Assembly (NCBI GenBank): GCA_928212115.1
Contig: CAKMRJ010005634.1
Span: 179,202,002-179,266,001, forward strand
From: Lactuca virosa
Lineage: Eukaryota; Streptophyta; Magnoliopsida; Asterales; Asteraceae
Direction: 5' to 3'
DNA length: 64,000 nt
In this document: positions 47,467 through 58,370 of the stretch, in pieces
Position numbering within the stretch: position 1 is the first letter of the stretch
Layout of the letters: each line of letters begins with the position of its first letter
Translations under genes and position numbers: made by a program
The notes under the pieces: generated by a model
Told to the model about the DNA's origin: nothing
Database searches by the model: none
The model's input: only the letters and a program-made list of their open reading frames with translations

Positions 47467-48192
47467 ATGAGTCATATACCATATGCTTCCGCTGTGGGCT
47501 CGATCATGTATGCTATGACTTGTACTCGCCCTGATGTGGCCTTTGCTTTGAGCATGGTCAGTAGATATCAAGGGAACCCTGGCAAGGCACACTGGACAGC
47601 GGTAAAGAACATTCTCAAGTATCTGCGGAGGACTAAGGATTGGGTCCTTACCCTCGGAGGCAGTGATGACTTGAGAGTGGAAGGATATAGCGATGCTAGC
47701 TTCCAGACTGATAGGGATAATTTCCGCTCTCAGTCGGGCTGGGTCTTTATCCTAAATGGAGGGGCAATTACTTGGAAAAGTTCCAAGCAGGAGACAGTAG
47801 CTGATTCTACTTGTGAATCAGAGTACATAGCAGCAAGTGAAGCAGCTAAGGAGGCGATATGGCTAAAGAACTTCATCGGAGACCTTGGAGTTGTACCAGC
47901 TATAAAAGAGCCAATGGAAATTTTCTGTGACAGCGAAAGTGCGGTTGCTTTGGCTAAGGAACCAAGAGATCACGGGAGATCTAGGCACATTGACAGAAAA
48001 TACCATTTCATCAGACATCGAATAGAAGAAGGACTCCTCGTGGCTAAGAGGGTATCATCAGATGAGAACCCGGCAGATCCCCTCACGAAGGGACTGAGCA
48101 GGGTTAAGCATTTACAGCATGCGAGGCGCATTGGGCTGAGGATGATATTAGTTTCAATAATTAGATTCCTGAAACTTGTAAAATGTAATTGA
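47467..48192 (+). CDS. Copia-2 RNase H and end of pol
   Basis: 241 codons from an ATG that is internal to the ancestral polyprotein, not a true start. It carries the AVGSIMYAMTCTRPDVAFA segment typical after Copia RT, then RNase H with GYSDASF, WKSSKQ, STCESEYIA and IFCDSESAVALA. The terminal HIDRKYHFIRHRIEEG and ADPLTKG segments of Copia pol follow. RNase H removes the RNA template during cDNA synthesis. The stop is at 48190-48192, leaving a ~0.8-kb non-coding tail before the LTR. Confidence 0.93.
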   Translation: MSHIPYASAVGSIMYAMTCTRPDVAFALSMVSRYQGNPGKAHWTAVKNILKYLRRTKDWVLTLGGSDDLRVEGYSDASFQTDRDNFRSQSGWVFILNGGAITWKSSKQETVADSTCESEYIAASEAAKEAIWLKNFIGDLGVVPAIKEPMEIFCDSESAVALAKEPRDHGRSRHIDRKYHFIRHRIEEGLLVAKRVSSDENPADPLTKGLSRVKHLQHARRIGLRMILVSIIRFLKLVKCN

Positions 48193-49005
48193 CATTTGAT
48201 GATAAATAAAAGTTGTTATTTATTTATGAGTAAGGTGTTACTATCTTGTGTTGATTGTTTACTATGTTTCAATTTTGCATGTTTTTACTTCCAGAATAAT
48301 TATGTTATTATTCAAACCATCCACAGTCAGTCAAACTTTGGAAGTAAGTATTGATTTAAGACTGTCATGAATTTGGCTTGTATGATTTGTCTAAAAGTGC
48401 TTTGGACAATGCAATGGTTGCTACAACATTCATGAGTACTCATAAGGGCTGAGTATTGGATCCAACCCACGCTCACTTGCATCACTTCATGGAATTTATC
48501 TCGAGTGATCGTGAGACGGTAATATCATATAAATCTTCAAACCTAGAGATATGAGTTGTTGACTATGAGTTGGTTATTCATTGATTGTACGAAAACGCAT
48601 TGGTAACTCGATGTTATAAAACGTGCCTTTGTGAATAATTCAACAAGTAGTTAGTACAAGCATATCAGTCGAAGTTTATCTGTTCCTTCTAGAAATAGAA
48701 GCGATATCTGGGCCCCTCGATGATTTGGTTTTGACCTATGTACCGGGCCCGGTCAGAACCTAATTGATGTGTTCAATTTAGTTCTATGTCGAAACAAATC
48801 AGAGATCGAGAAACAAATGCTGGACAATAAGTAAGACCATGTTCCATGTGTTTGTCCGGCTGATATCATGAGAACAGAGGATTATATGATCACTTATCTT
48901 AAATGGCGTATCATCATCATCTCAGTTCCGAGAGACTTTGAAAGAGCTACGATTGCTAGTCGGATTTTGAAGTCATATTTGCAAATATAGTTATTAGACT
49001 TATCC
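48193..49005 (+). other. Copia-2 3' non-coding region
   Basis: No coding frame; block-wise match to 11930-12748 of Copia-1. Confidence 0.7.
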
Positions 49006-49016
49006 AAGTGGGAGAC
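49006..49016 (+). other. Polypurine tract of Copia-2
   Basis: AAGTGGGAGAC directly before the 3' LTR. Confidence 0.9.
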
Positions 49017-49800
49017 TGTTGGATATAGTGTCTAAGTCCATAACTTTATTTGGTATGTACTTGACCCGACCCGGCATGGTCCATTTGGGTTGCATGGCAT
49101 TGCAATACTTGGATAGACTAAATGAGAGAATAAGGCACTTATGATTATTAATATATTATAAGTTCTAATATATTAATAATAGTATTATTTAATTAGTATT
49201 GATCAAGTATTAATCTAGTATTAATTTGGTGATCAAAGTGAGACTAATTAAATATATAGGGTTGATTATGACAATCATCAATTCTTTTATGGTGGATTAA
49301 TGATCCATGGTTTATGGGTTATGGATGTAACCATATGGAGCTCCATGGATAGTCCATGGGAGTTACAAATCCATGGGTCATGGGAAATCAAGAGTCATGA
49401 CAATTAAGGGCATTCATGTGTAAACCCTAATTGTGACAACACTATAAAAGGAACCCTATGGCTAGCAAAAAGTGGACCTAGTGGACATAGTGTTACTAGA
49501 GAGGGCATAACCAATTTTGAGTGCTAGAAGTATTCTCTCAAGTTATTCCAAGTCTTGTGGTGTTGTGTGAAGCATTTGAGGCACAACATTTGGGGTGCTA
49601 GGCTCACAAAGTTTTGAAGGAATCCAAGCAACAACAAGGTATGTATTTCTACTAGTTTTATGTTTTATGTAATCCCCATGCCATGCTAGTTAGGAAATAA
49701 CCTTGAAAAAGAAATTTGCATGTATATAGAGAAACATAGATTCAAGGTTATTAGGGTTGCATGTACACTTAGGAAGTGTTAGAATGCTCAAAACCCATCA
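49017..49800 (+). repeat. 3' LTR of Copia-2
   Basis: 784 bp, matching 41854-42637; TSD CCTTC follows. Confidence 0.97.
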
Positions 49801-49805
49801 CCTTC
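49801..49805. repeat. TSD of Copia-2, right
   Basis: CCTTC, matching 41849-41853. Confidence 0.95.
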
Positions 49806-52100
49806 ATCTCGTGTAACAATGCAAGGGCAGGAAGAAGTTTTGGAGTTAGATGATTCCTTATGGTCAAGTAATAAAGGTCTGAGCACCAAGAAGGTTGGTC
49901 AGCATATCCTTGACAATCCCTGCAACATCCCAGCTATACGAAAGACAAGCTCTCTCTGTCTTCAACAATGAATTTCCTTTTCAGCTTGACGAGCTGAACC
50001 TTCTGAACTTCAATGTGGATGCTTGGCGGCAGATCTTCCTCAAGCACTTTCTTTTGCCTAAATCAGCATGAAGAGATGCCAATCCAGCCGAGAAGACACG
50101 GAACTAATAAGGAAGTATTCTCTGCTTGGATGGAAGAACGAACAGCGCAAGCTTTGGTTGGCTCTTCTTGAAGGGGACTTTGGATAAGGAATCACAGAAC
50201 ATCCTTGGCGGCATTAGTATCAGCATGCCCTTTGTGACTCAAGAAAGACTGAGTACAGAACAAGTTCTAGCACATCGGTAGGGCCCTTTTTGCAAAAAGA
50301 AGAAGATTCATTAACAACCTTTGTAGATTTGTCAATGGAGTCAGTGTATTGCTCAAGAGCAGTGTCCCAAAAGGCTTTGAGCACAACACCACTGTAGGAC
50401 TTTTTGTATCAAGAATTTATCATTGTCATTAATGCTCGGCAAGTGTTGGCGTTGACTGAAGCATCATCATCCCATCGGTAGAAGCGTATAGGGACTATAA
50501 GTATGTAGAAATCAACTCATCCATTAAACCAACCGATAGGGCATCGGAAATCGGTTTGAGGGGAGGGTGAAAGTGGTTGGAAGTAGTCGAGTGTTCTGTT
50601 TCAGTAGTCGCCCCGTACAGATACGTTGCATCGGACTGTCGGTTCAGGGAGTTTAGTGGAAGTGGATTGGGAAATTAAGGAGGTTGGTAAAGGAGTTGTA
50701 GAAATTCGAATAGAGAAACTGGTGGTGGTGGTGGTAAGAAGTTGAGTTTGTGATATGTGGAGGTGGGGGAACAGGAGCAACCGACTGGAACTGTCTGTTT
50801 CGGTGGATGGAGGTGGTGTTGGAAAGTCTGTCATGAAGAGACGGTCAGTGTAGTGTGGGAAAATCGGGGAGGAGTGTTATACCTCTCTGTGATTCATGAT
50901 GAATGTCCCTCTTCTTCATTTTCGCATCATGGTTCTGAACAGGGGAAGGAGTGGGACTCTTGACCTCTTCGCCATCTTCTTTAATCTTCTTTGGTTAGAG
51001 AAGCCCCTTTCCCTCCAGAACTTTCGCTTCTTGGACTTGGCAACTTAGATTTATTATCCTCTGTTGGTTCGTTTCTTGGAAGTAGCCCGTTTGCCCTCGG
51101 TTCCCAGCTTGTCCACAGTCAGCCAAACAGCCTGCTGTTCGGGAGTAGACTCTCGGTTCCTTGGGATGAAGTTTGCGATAATCAGTCATGGAACTTTACT
51201 TCCGGCTTGTGACACACCGGTAACATTGTCTCTGGTATAGAGCCATTGAGAGGGAACTTTTTGGATCGGAAATTATGATTTTTCTTGGTGTGAAACGTAG
51301 TATAGACGGTGCGACTAGGGCATCCTTCATTACAACCCGAATATCCAAAGAATTAATCGCCCTTCGTGTAATGAGAGTCCAGAATCGAACACACGAAATT
51401 TCGAATGCCTCGTAGATGTGTTGAGGCTTTGCACCACTTGGGTACCAGATATCGACCCATAGGTTGAGATGATACCATTTAAGACCGTATAGAAGGGTAC
51501 AAAAAACCCTTGTGGTGCCATCAGATCCACCACCCTCTCTGCCAAACCTTGATGAGGAAGTTAGCAATCCATTCCATTGGGGTGGTAAACAAGACTTCTT
51601 AAACCTTCGTAACCGTGGTAAGCACGTCAGTATAAAAGCCATCTCGTAAAGCATCGAGAAATTGGGTAGTGGTGATGAAGTCTGGCGAGATTACAGACGA
51701 ATCTACAGCAGTTGGCAAACTGGGACAAATAATTTCACTTTTGAATAGAAGCCTTTGAGAATGGAAATTGGAAGGAGATTCGTTCCTTCTTGTTCTTGTC
51801 ATAATGAGGCAGTAGAGTAAAACCTGTGATAGGAGTGACATAGTGGATGGCTTCCATCTGTGTTAGGCTAGAACTAGTGGTGAATAATTCAAACACTCAA
51901 CCACCTGTAGCATAACGAATCGTATAGGAAAAGATTTGAGTTCATAAGCGATTTTCTGATTTGGCTTGATTGAAAGAATGTGGACGAGCAGTTTTGGATC
52001 ATGATCCGATGAGAAGAGTCGCCATTGTTGATTGAAGGAAGAAGAGATGAATAAGTTGTAAATCGCCGTGTAGATATAGAGAGTTTGTTGCAGGTGAAAG
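49806..52100 (-). pseudogene. Element D protein, N-terminal half, heavily frameshifted
   Basis: Continuation, upstream on the minus strand, of the frame at 41853. With Copia-2 and one TSD copy removed, the reading stays open across the join for at least ~20 codons on each side. Pieces can be followed in changing frames: a segment with SIKPNQKIAYELKSFPIRFVM near 51930-52000, FITTTQFLDALRDGFYTDVL near 51620-51690, and a V-K-D-M-L-T-N-L-L-G segment near 49890. Gypsy B cuts it at 52101. No motif I can name. Confidence 0.5.
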
Positions 52101-52312
52101 TGTAACAAATCGTAATTTCAAACATATGTAATAGTTTAGGTCAATGTATAGTTCTTTTTATAATAATAAAAAGAAATTTTAGCATAATGTGCTATTTTAC
52201 ATAATGACCCTCAAAAATAAATTATTTAGCAATCTCGATTGGGATGAACCAAGTGATGGAGATTGTAATAAGGTTTCAAAAACATAAAGAACACTAAAAT
52301 CCGAGTTATAAC

Positions 52313-52860
52313 GAAGAAGTTATGACCAATCGAAATCCGCGACAAAACCGACAAAACACTGTTCAGTGTAAAACTGAATTTTTATAAAAGGCTTTTTAGC
52401 CTAAAAATCTAAATGAAAGTTGTAGTTTATGTTAAACCGAGAACATTCATAAAAGGAACGGAAAAATCTATCTTCGTATGAGGAAGTTATGATTTTTCAA
52501 AGTTTCAGTATAGCAGTGTACAACTAAAAACTCAAAATAAAGATCGAGCGATTTTTAGCCGACACAACCTAAACGAGAATTGAAGGTCTCGTCGGTAGTA
52601 GTACAACATAAAAAAGACAGACAAAACGGACGTCATGATGAAGAAGTTATGAATTTTTAACGGATTCCCATCCCGGTCTGTTTAAAATAATAATATTAAA
52701 TATAAAATCAAAATTAGCCGACGAAGTCTAAACAAAAGTCGTAGAGTATGATTTTACCTACACGTGCATATAAAGAACGCCAAAAACGGAGCTCGTATGC
52801 GAAAGTTATGATTTTTGCAAGTTTGGCACAAAAATAAAGAAAAAATGGGAAAACCGGGCA
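52313..52860 (+). repeat. Degenerate ~160-bp tandem repeat in Gypsy B U3
   Basis: Four units marked by AAGTTAT words at 52316, 52484, 52644 and 52803 (spacing 168, 160, 159). Each continues with a TCTAAA-GAAAGTTGTAG-like word and ends AAAGAACG..AAAACGGA. The copy in the 3' LTR is at about 61335-61880. Confidence 0.85.
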
Positions 52861-53165
52861 ATTTCGCATGGCCACGTCACCCTCGCACGTGGCAGCTGCT
52901 GAGTGGAACCGAACCATGCGTGGCACTCCTGATTGGACCACAGCTAAGGTCCACTTAGAAGCGAACAGCTTCGCAGAGATGCCCCGGAGACACCCCTCGG
53001 CACACACCTCGGACCCTCCCCTTCGCACGTGTCTCCTTCCTATTGGACCGAGGGTTGGTCCAATCCGAGCCAGCCAGCAGCGAACCTCCAGTCCGAAGAA
53101 GCCCCCTCGCCTCGCCACCTGTCCGACGCGTGTCACCCTCGCAGCTTCGGGTCCGAACCTTCGAC

Positions 53166-53173
53166 TATATATA
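53166..53173 (+). promoter_or_regulatory. TATA box of Gypsy B LTR
   Basis: TATATATA about 1065 bp into the LTR, after a GC-richer stretch with GGACC/GGTCC words; the copy in the 3' LTR is at 62182-62189. Confidence 0.7.
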
Positions 53174-53425
53174 GCATGCGAGGGTTCCGGATTTTTTACA
53201 CTTTTTCACCCCAAAAATCATTCTCTTTCACATTTTCCACTCCCCTAAGCTCATATACACCCCTAAAGCCCCCCGGTATCAAGTCTCGAACCCTAAGCAA
53301 GCCTCGAAGCCTCGAGATTCCCGAGAAGTAACCTCTCTCCTGTCGAAACTCTGCCCAATTTGAGCCGGTTTCTCGACAAATAAACTCCTTTTCGTGAACG
53401 AAACTCTGTCCGGTTCAACATCTAT

Positions 53426-53436
53426 CAAGTGAGTTC
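53426..53436 (+). promoter_or_regulatory. Candidate splice donor in Gypsy B LTR
   Basis: CAA/GTGAGTTC with GT at 53429, about 260 bp after the TATA box. Acceptor-like ends occur at 55411 and 56495, just before the two ORFs. Confidence 0.4.
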
Positions 53437-54964
53437 ATACCCCCGTATTTTCATAATTTCTACTGTTTTAAGGGGGGAATACAAGCATAACACAAGAACT
53501 TTGTGTTATAAAAATCATGATTCAAATCATGATAAAATAACATTAAATTATCTAAAAATACTCAACCATCAAACTCTTTTTATAATCTTATATTTTCCCC
53601 AAAATTCATATTGTATATATAATATATGTATATAAATAAGATTTAGAAGGCTTAGGACTGATAACTCATTCTGGGTCCTTTTCCTTGTTTGGATGTGGGC
53701 TTAAAGTACCGGTTACTTGTCCGAGTGTCGTTTAAATTTTACTTATATATAAAATTGTATATGTATATAAATATAATAGTTATTTCATCAGTTAACTACC
53801 TTTGTAACATGCTGAGCAAGGGATTACATGCAAACATGGTTAAATACACAATCAGGGAGTACATATAAATTATAATAGGTATAATTTATACATAGAACAA
53901 TAATTCATGATACAAGTATACTAGAATACACAAGAAACTAGGGTTTTGATACAGAACAAATCAAGGTTTACACTTATCAAATACATGTTTGGAAATACTA
54001 ATTCAAGGACATACTGTCAATCATTATTTCAGAATGATTGGGTTTTGATTCAAAGAATATACTGTCAATCATTATTTCAGAATGATTGAGTTTTCAAACT
54101 AATATACATGTAACGTTTATATGCTTTTTATGAGACACTAGATTCAGGTTGTTTAATTCATTTTAGACAACATAGAAAAGTCCTGACATTATAACCAAAT
54201 CTCCAGCCGGGGATCGAAACAAGCGTGTGTAGATCTATATCGGGATTGACAACCCCACGCACTCAGGCTGCTAGCTACAGTTAGATGAGTGGCAATTGTT
54301 ATCACCAGTTTAAACGCCCACAAAGCGTTTGTTTCAGGCCATCAGTCATAGTATGGTTATAATAACTCATTAAAAAGATATTAACAATACGTTAGTGTAT
54401 AAATAACTAAACAAAAGTACACCTTCAAAGTACTAGTTTACAGAATACAAAATACAAAGATTCAATACAGTTTTCAACAACAGCTGGTGGAGCCAGGCAC
54501 ACTCTCAGTTACAAGTTTTCATAAGTAATACAAATACAAAACATTAATACACAGAGAAGGTTTTTGTGGGAATAAAACTACTTTTCATATACAAACAGAA
54601 AATATAGGATTTTCTGGAACATTTACATATACAAGATACAAAGATACTCTTTCAAACATAAACATTTATGCACTCACTCAACTTTATGTTGATACTCTCT
54701 TTTCAAATTACTTGTATTCTCAGGGAAATAATACACAGGTACTCCCCGAGCTTTTGAGAAGATGGAGCTTTGTTGAGTCATATCTTCTTTTGTATAACTA
54801 TATTTTGGTTCAATATACAATGATTGAACACATGTAAATATTTATATTTTTAAATACAATGGTTGTTTCTACTTTGATTACTATGATGCATGTGTGTGTG
54901 ATACTACAATTCAAGTCCTCCACCCCCAGACGTTTCCGCCGTCTGGTTTGGGGGTGTGACAGAT

Positions 54965-54976
54965 TGGTATCAGAGC
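54965..54976 (+). other. Primer binding site of Gypsy B
   Basis: TGGTATCAGAGC three bases after the LTR, complementary to initiator Met-tRNA. Confidence 0.93.
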
Positions 54977-55416
54977 ATTGTTTAGTGAACTCAGTATATC
55001 AATCAATAAAAGATATACAAACTATAAATACATCGGGGCAAGGAGCTCTGACTACAAGTATACTTTTAAAGATTTAGTATTTTTAAGAAGTATACTAACA
55101 CTCACAAGTAAAGTATCACAGTCATAAGAGCACACTCATACTTACAAGTATAATATCACAATCATAAGAACTTAAAAGTATTTGGATGTTGAGCACTATA
55201 GTCAAACCTGAGCAGTTATGTAATCATATCTGGAATTAATATAGCCTGATCAACTATATTGATTTGAGATATGACCAACATGTGTTTGGGAGTGATAGTA
55301 TGTTTGAGACATGTCTAAAAACTTACCATACATATTCAGAAGAACTATAGAACAAAATACAAAGATTAAAATACTATGGAGAGTATTTTACTAATCTTAT
55401 TTCTAATACAGAACCT
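54977..55416 (+). other. Leader of Gypsy B
   Basis: Non-coding; ends with acceptor-like TTATTTCTAATACAG (AG at 55410-55411), five bases before the first ATG. Confidence 0.7.
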
Positions 55417-55958
55417 ATGGCTGCACCCAATTTACCGGGAGACCCCTACAATCCACAGAATGCAGGCTGGATCACAGACTCAGACGAAGAACCCTTTGAG
55501 GACAGCGAGTCAAGTGGTACGGATACAGAGCCACAAGTCTGCAACCCTGGGGAGCGTCCCCAGAGGCAAGAGGACGCAGAACCAATACCTGAGTGGGGCC
55601 AATACATAAACCATTGGAGTCGACAAGACGGCCAACGCCCTCCATACGGAATGGCACGAGGTTTCTATAACGTATCTAGAGGAGGAACTGCTGACAGAGC
55701 TCTTCCAGTTATAGTAAACCGAATAGCCCGCAGTTCGATCAATCAAGGATGTCGATCAATCGAATCCTAGAGGTGAATGCGGTTGCGCAGGCAAACACTG
55801 CAGATATCCTTCGTCTTGACGAGATGCAAGATGACACCCAGCACCATACTGAAGCCCTTCAAAGGCAACTTTGTGCTGCTGAATCAGAGATCAGAGAACT
55901 GAGGGAGCACCAAGCTGCCCAAGAAAGCGTGGAAAGCGCAAGACGAAGCAAAACCTAG
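55417..55958 (+). pseudogene. Extra ORF upstream of gag in Gypsy B
   Basis: From the ATG at 55417 a frame of ~110 codons is Asp/Glu/Pro-rich (TDSDEEPFEDSESSG, GERPQRQEDAEP). A shift near 55745 joins it to a second frame ending at 55958 that looks coiled-coil (TADILRLDEMQ, Q-R-Q-L-C-A-A-E-S-E-I-R-E-L). Together about 180 residues: acidic N-terminus, helical C-terminus, basic tail. It has no CCHC, protease or capsid motif and is separated from gag by ~540 bp. Function unknown; it could be a chaperone- or regulator-like accessory protein, but nothing in the sequence proves this. Confidence 0.6.
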
Positions 55959-56501
55959 CAATCGTCGTAGAAACCGTCGCAAGTAGTGTTCGCACTACTT
56001 CTACTTTCTACTTTCTATATCGAATGTGTATACTACTTTCTATGTTATGTACAAATCAAGTATCAATAAAACGATAAGCACTTTACTTCAACAAGAGTTA
56101 TTACAGTTTTCATAATCATCTTATTCCAAAGTTTTGGATCACAGAAACGTTCCAGTGTTATTTTTCATGCTTTCACTACGACCGCGGAAATGTTATTTTC
56201 GGTAGGTCGGTTTGATGTCGACACTTTCTCAGTATTGGAGTATATTATAATCCTGCTTTAAGGTCAAGTTTTCTGGACCTTATATACTTAATATACCAAT
56301 ACAGTTGACATGTACATTCATACTTTTAAAAATAACCATTCAATTTCATATTATCCTGTTGCAAGTTGTACTTGCAGTGGATTTCTATTTCCAATTCTTT
56401 GAAGATTCATGTTGAATTAAGTGTTTAGTTCAGAGATATCAAATTCATATTCCTTCTTGATATCTCACTATCTTTTATCTATTTGACTTTTATAGCAAGA
56501 G
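55959..56501 (+). other. Non-coding gap between the extra ORF and gag
   Basis: No frame of note; ends with acceptor-like TTGACTTTTATAG (AG at 56494-56495), six bases before the gag ATG. Confidence 0.65.
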
Positions 56502-57680
56502 ATGCCTCCTCGTAGAAATCCAAGACGTATCAACACCAATGAAGCACCGACGCCACAACCCACCACCACCTCATCAATTCGATCCCGCTATGTTTCAAGC
56601 GGCGGTCACGGCGGCTGTAGCGGCTGCCATGTCTCACGTTCATACTCCTGGTGTTAGTGGGTCGGGAGTCGGTGCACATCCTTCTAACCATGGCGAAAGT
56701 CATGGGCATTCGCGAGAATGCACTTATAAGGATTTCTCTAATGCCAAACCCAGACCTTTAATGGGACTGGGGGAGTTATGGCACTAAGGCAGTGGATAGA
56801 AAAGACGGAAGCAATCTTTGAAATTTGCTCCTGTCCTGAGGGTAGCAAGGTTAAATTTGCTGCCTGTACTTTTTCTGATAGGGCTCTAACGTGGTGGAAT
56901 GGCCACATTAAGTCACTTACTCTAGTTGTGGCTAACTCCATCAGCTGGGAGAGCCTAAAAGCCATGTTAATGCGGGAATACTGCCCGCGAGGGGAGATAC
57001 AGAAACTGGAGCAAGAACTATGGGCTCTTACAATGGTTGGTTCTGATATATCAACCTATACCAATAGGTTCTGTGATCTGGCAATTCTTTGCCCGGATAT
57101 GGTTCCTATCGAGAGAAAAAAGATTGAGAGATATATTGGGGTATGTCGCCCCAAATTCAGTCAAGTGTTTTAGCTTCAAAGCCTATTACTTTTGACAGTG
57201 CCAAAGAACTGGCACAATCTCTTATCGACCACGGAGCCCGTCAAAACTCTGTGGTCTCTGCTCCAGAACAACCCAAGGAGAACAACAACAACAGCAAGAA
57301 GAGGTTTGGAACAAGGGGAAGGGCAAATCTCCTCTGGAACCAGCAAAGAAGCAACAAGTAGTGGCAGTCCATGCTACTACTGTACCTGCTACCATACCCG
57401 CTACTGTACCTACTACTACTCGCTGTCCCAATAATTTGCACCAACAAAGCCCTATGCTGGTACCCTCCCTAATGCAACAAGTGCAATTTTCACCACAATG
57501 GAAATTGCCGAGACCTACAGTGCGTAACTGCAACAGGAAAGGGCATACTGCCCGATTCTGTAAAATGCCACCCCAACCCTTAACCAAGCACCTGCCGCTG
57601 GAGTAGGCCGAGCATGCTACCAATGCGGTGATGTGGGGCACTTCATGAAGGATTGCCCAAAAGCTAGAAATGCCGGTGGA
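56502..57680 (+). pseudogene. Gypsy B gag
   Basis: The ATG at 56502 begins M-P-P-R-R-N-P-R-R. After a shift there is an Ala-rich helix (FQAAVTAAVAAAMSHV), then a capsid core with FEICSCPEGSKVKFAACTF, ALTWWNGH, MREYCPRGEIQKLEQELW and YTNRFCDLAILCPDMVP. This is a standard Retrotrans_gag arrangement. Two zinc knuckles follow near 57525-57660: a degenerate CNRKGHTARFC and a regular CYQCGDVGHFMKDC. At least four single-base breaks interrupt it. The protein would form the particle shell and bind genomic RNA. Confidence 0.88.
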
Positions 57681-57689
57681 GTTGGGAGA

Positions 57690-57833
57690 ATACTAGCCCT
57701 GGGTCATGAAGAAGCGGTGGCAGACCCTGCTGTGGTCACGGGTACGTTCCTTCTCAATAATACTTATGCATGCATTCTATTTGATTGTGGTGCTGAGAGG
57801 AGCTTCGTGAGCCATAATTTTAAACACTACTAA
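57690..57833 (+). pseudogene. Gypsy B protease remnant
   Basis: Contains TGTFLLNNTYACILFDCGAERSFVS, written here in pieces: TGTFLLNN, then YACILFDCGAERSFVS. The catalytic D-T/S-G-A is D-C-G-A, so the usual Thr/Ser beside the aspartate is changed. A stop follows after SHNFKHY. It would normally cut the polyprotein inside particles; probably inactive as written. Confidence 0.8.
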
Positions 57834-58370
57834 ATCAAAACTCCCAACCACTAAAATGAAACATTACAAGAATAGAAACATGGGCTAACGGGAATCTGAA
57901 TCCACCAATGATATATACATAGGATGTATCCTTACCTTGAATGACTTGTCTTTTCCAATAGACCTTATGCCGGTCTCTATCAAAAGTTTTGACATCATAA
58001 TAGGTATGGATTGGTTGTGCCCCAACCATGCCGACATCCTATGTTATGAAAGAGTTGTTCGTTTGAACTTACCAACTAACGAAACTCTTGTTATCTATGG
58101 CGACAAACCCGGAACGAACCTTAGGATCATTTCTTGCATCAGGCACAGAAGTACCTTCGCAAAGAGTACTGTGCTTTCTTAGCTCACGTCGTAGACAAAA
58201 GCAAGAAGTAAAAGATATCGCGAGCATTCCAGAGGTTTGCAACTTTCCCGATATCTTTTCCCGATGATCTTCCAGGAGTACCTCCCGAACGACAAGTCGA
58301 ATTCCGAATCGACTTAATCCCTGGAGCTACCCCTGTAGCCAAATCCCCCTATCGTCTTGCACCTTCTGAA
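57834..58370 (+). pseudogene. Gypsy B protease-RT connection
   Basis: A degenerate stretch with LMPVSIKSFDIIIGMDWL near 57965-58015, the usual protease C-terminus, and the FPDDLPGVPPERQVEF-type lead into RT near 58255-58305, in shifting frames. Confidence 0.7.

Larger units (their letters stand above)
41854..49800 (+). mobile_element. Copia-2, full-length Ty1/Copia element
   Basis: A 7947-bp element with two 784-bp LTRs, PBS, ~1.5-kb leader, gag-pol in Copia order (gag, protease, integrase, RT, RNase H), PPT, and a perfect CCTTC TSD inside the element D reading frame. Only two one-base frame breaks and few LTR differences are seen, so it is young and possibly recently active. Confidence 0.97.
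40302..52100 (-). mobile_element. Element D: short-LTR, Copia-like non-autonomous element, twice interrupted
   Basis: A minus-strand element with its 3' LTR at 40302-40618, a PPT (40619-40630), then one long degenerate reading region (40634-41792 and 49806-52100) and no recognisable pol. Copia-2 splits it at 41854-49805 and Gypsy B ends the visible part at 52101. Its 5' LTR would be beyond the window. The Copia label rests on the short TGTTG...CAACA LTR only. Confidence 0.7.
52101..54961 (+). repeat. 5' LTR of Gypsy B
   Basis: TGTAACAAATCG to GGTGTGACA; recurs from 61123. Differences between the two are mostly one-base indels. Confidence 0.96.
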
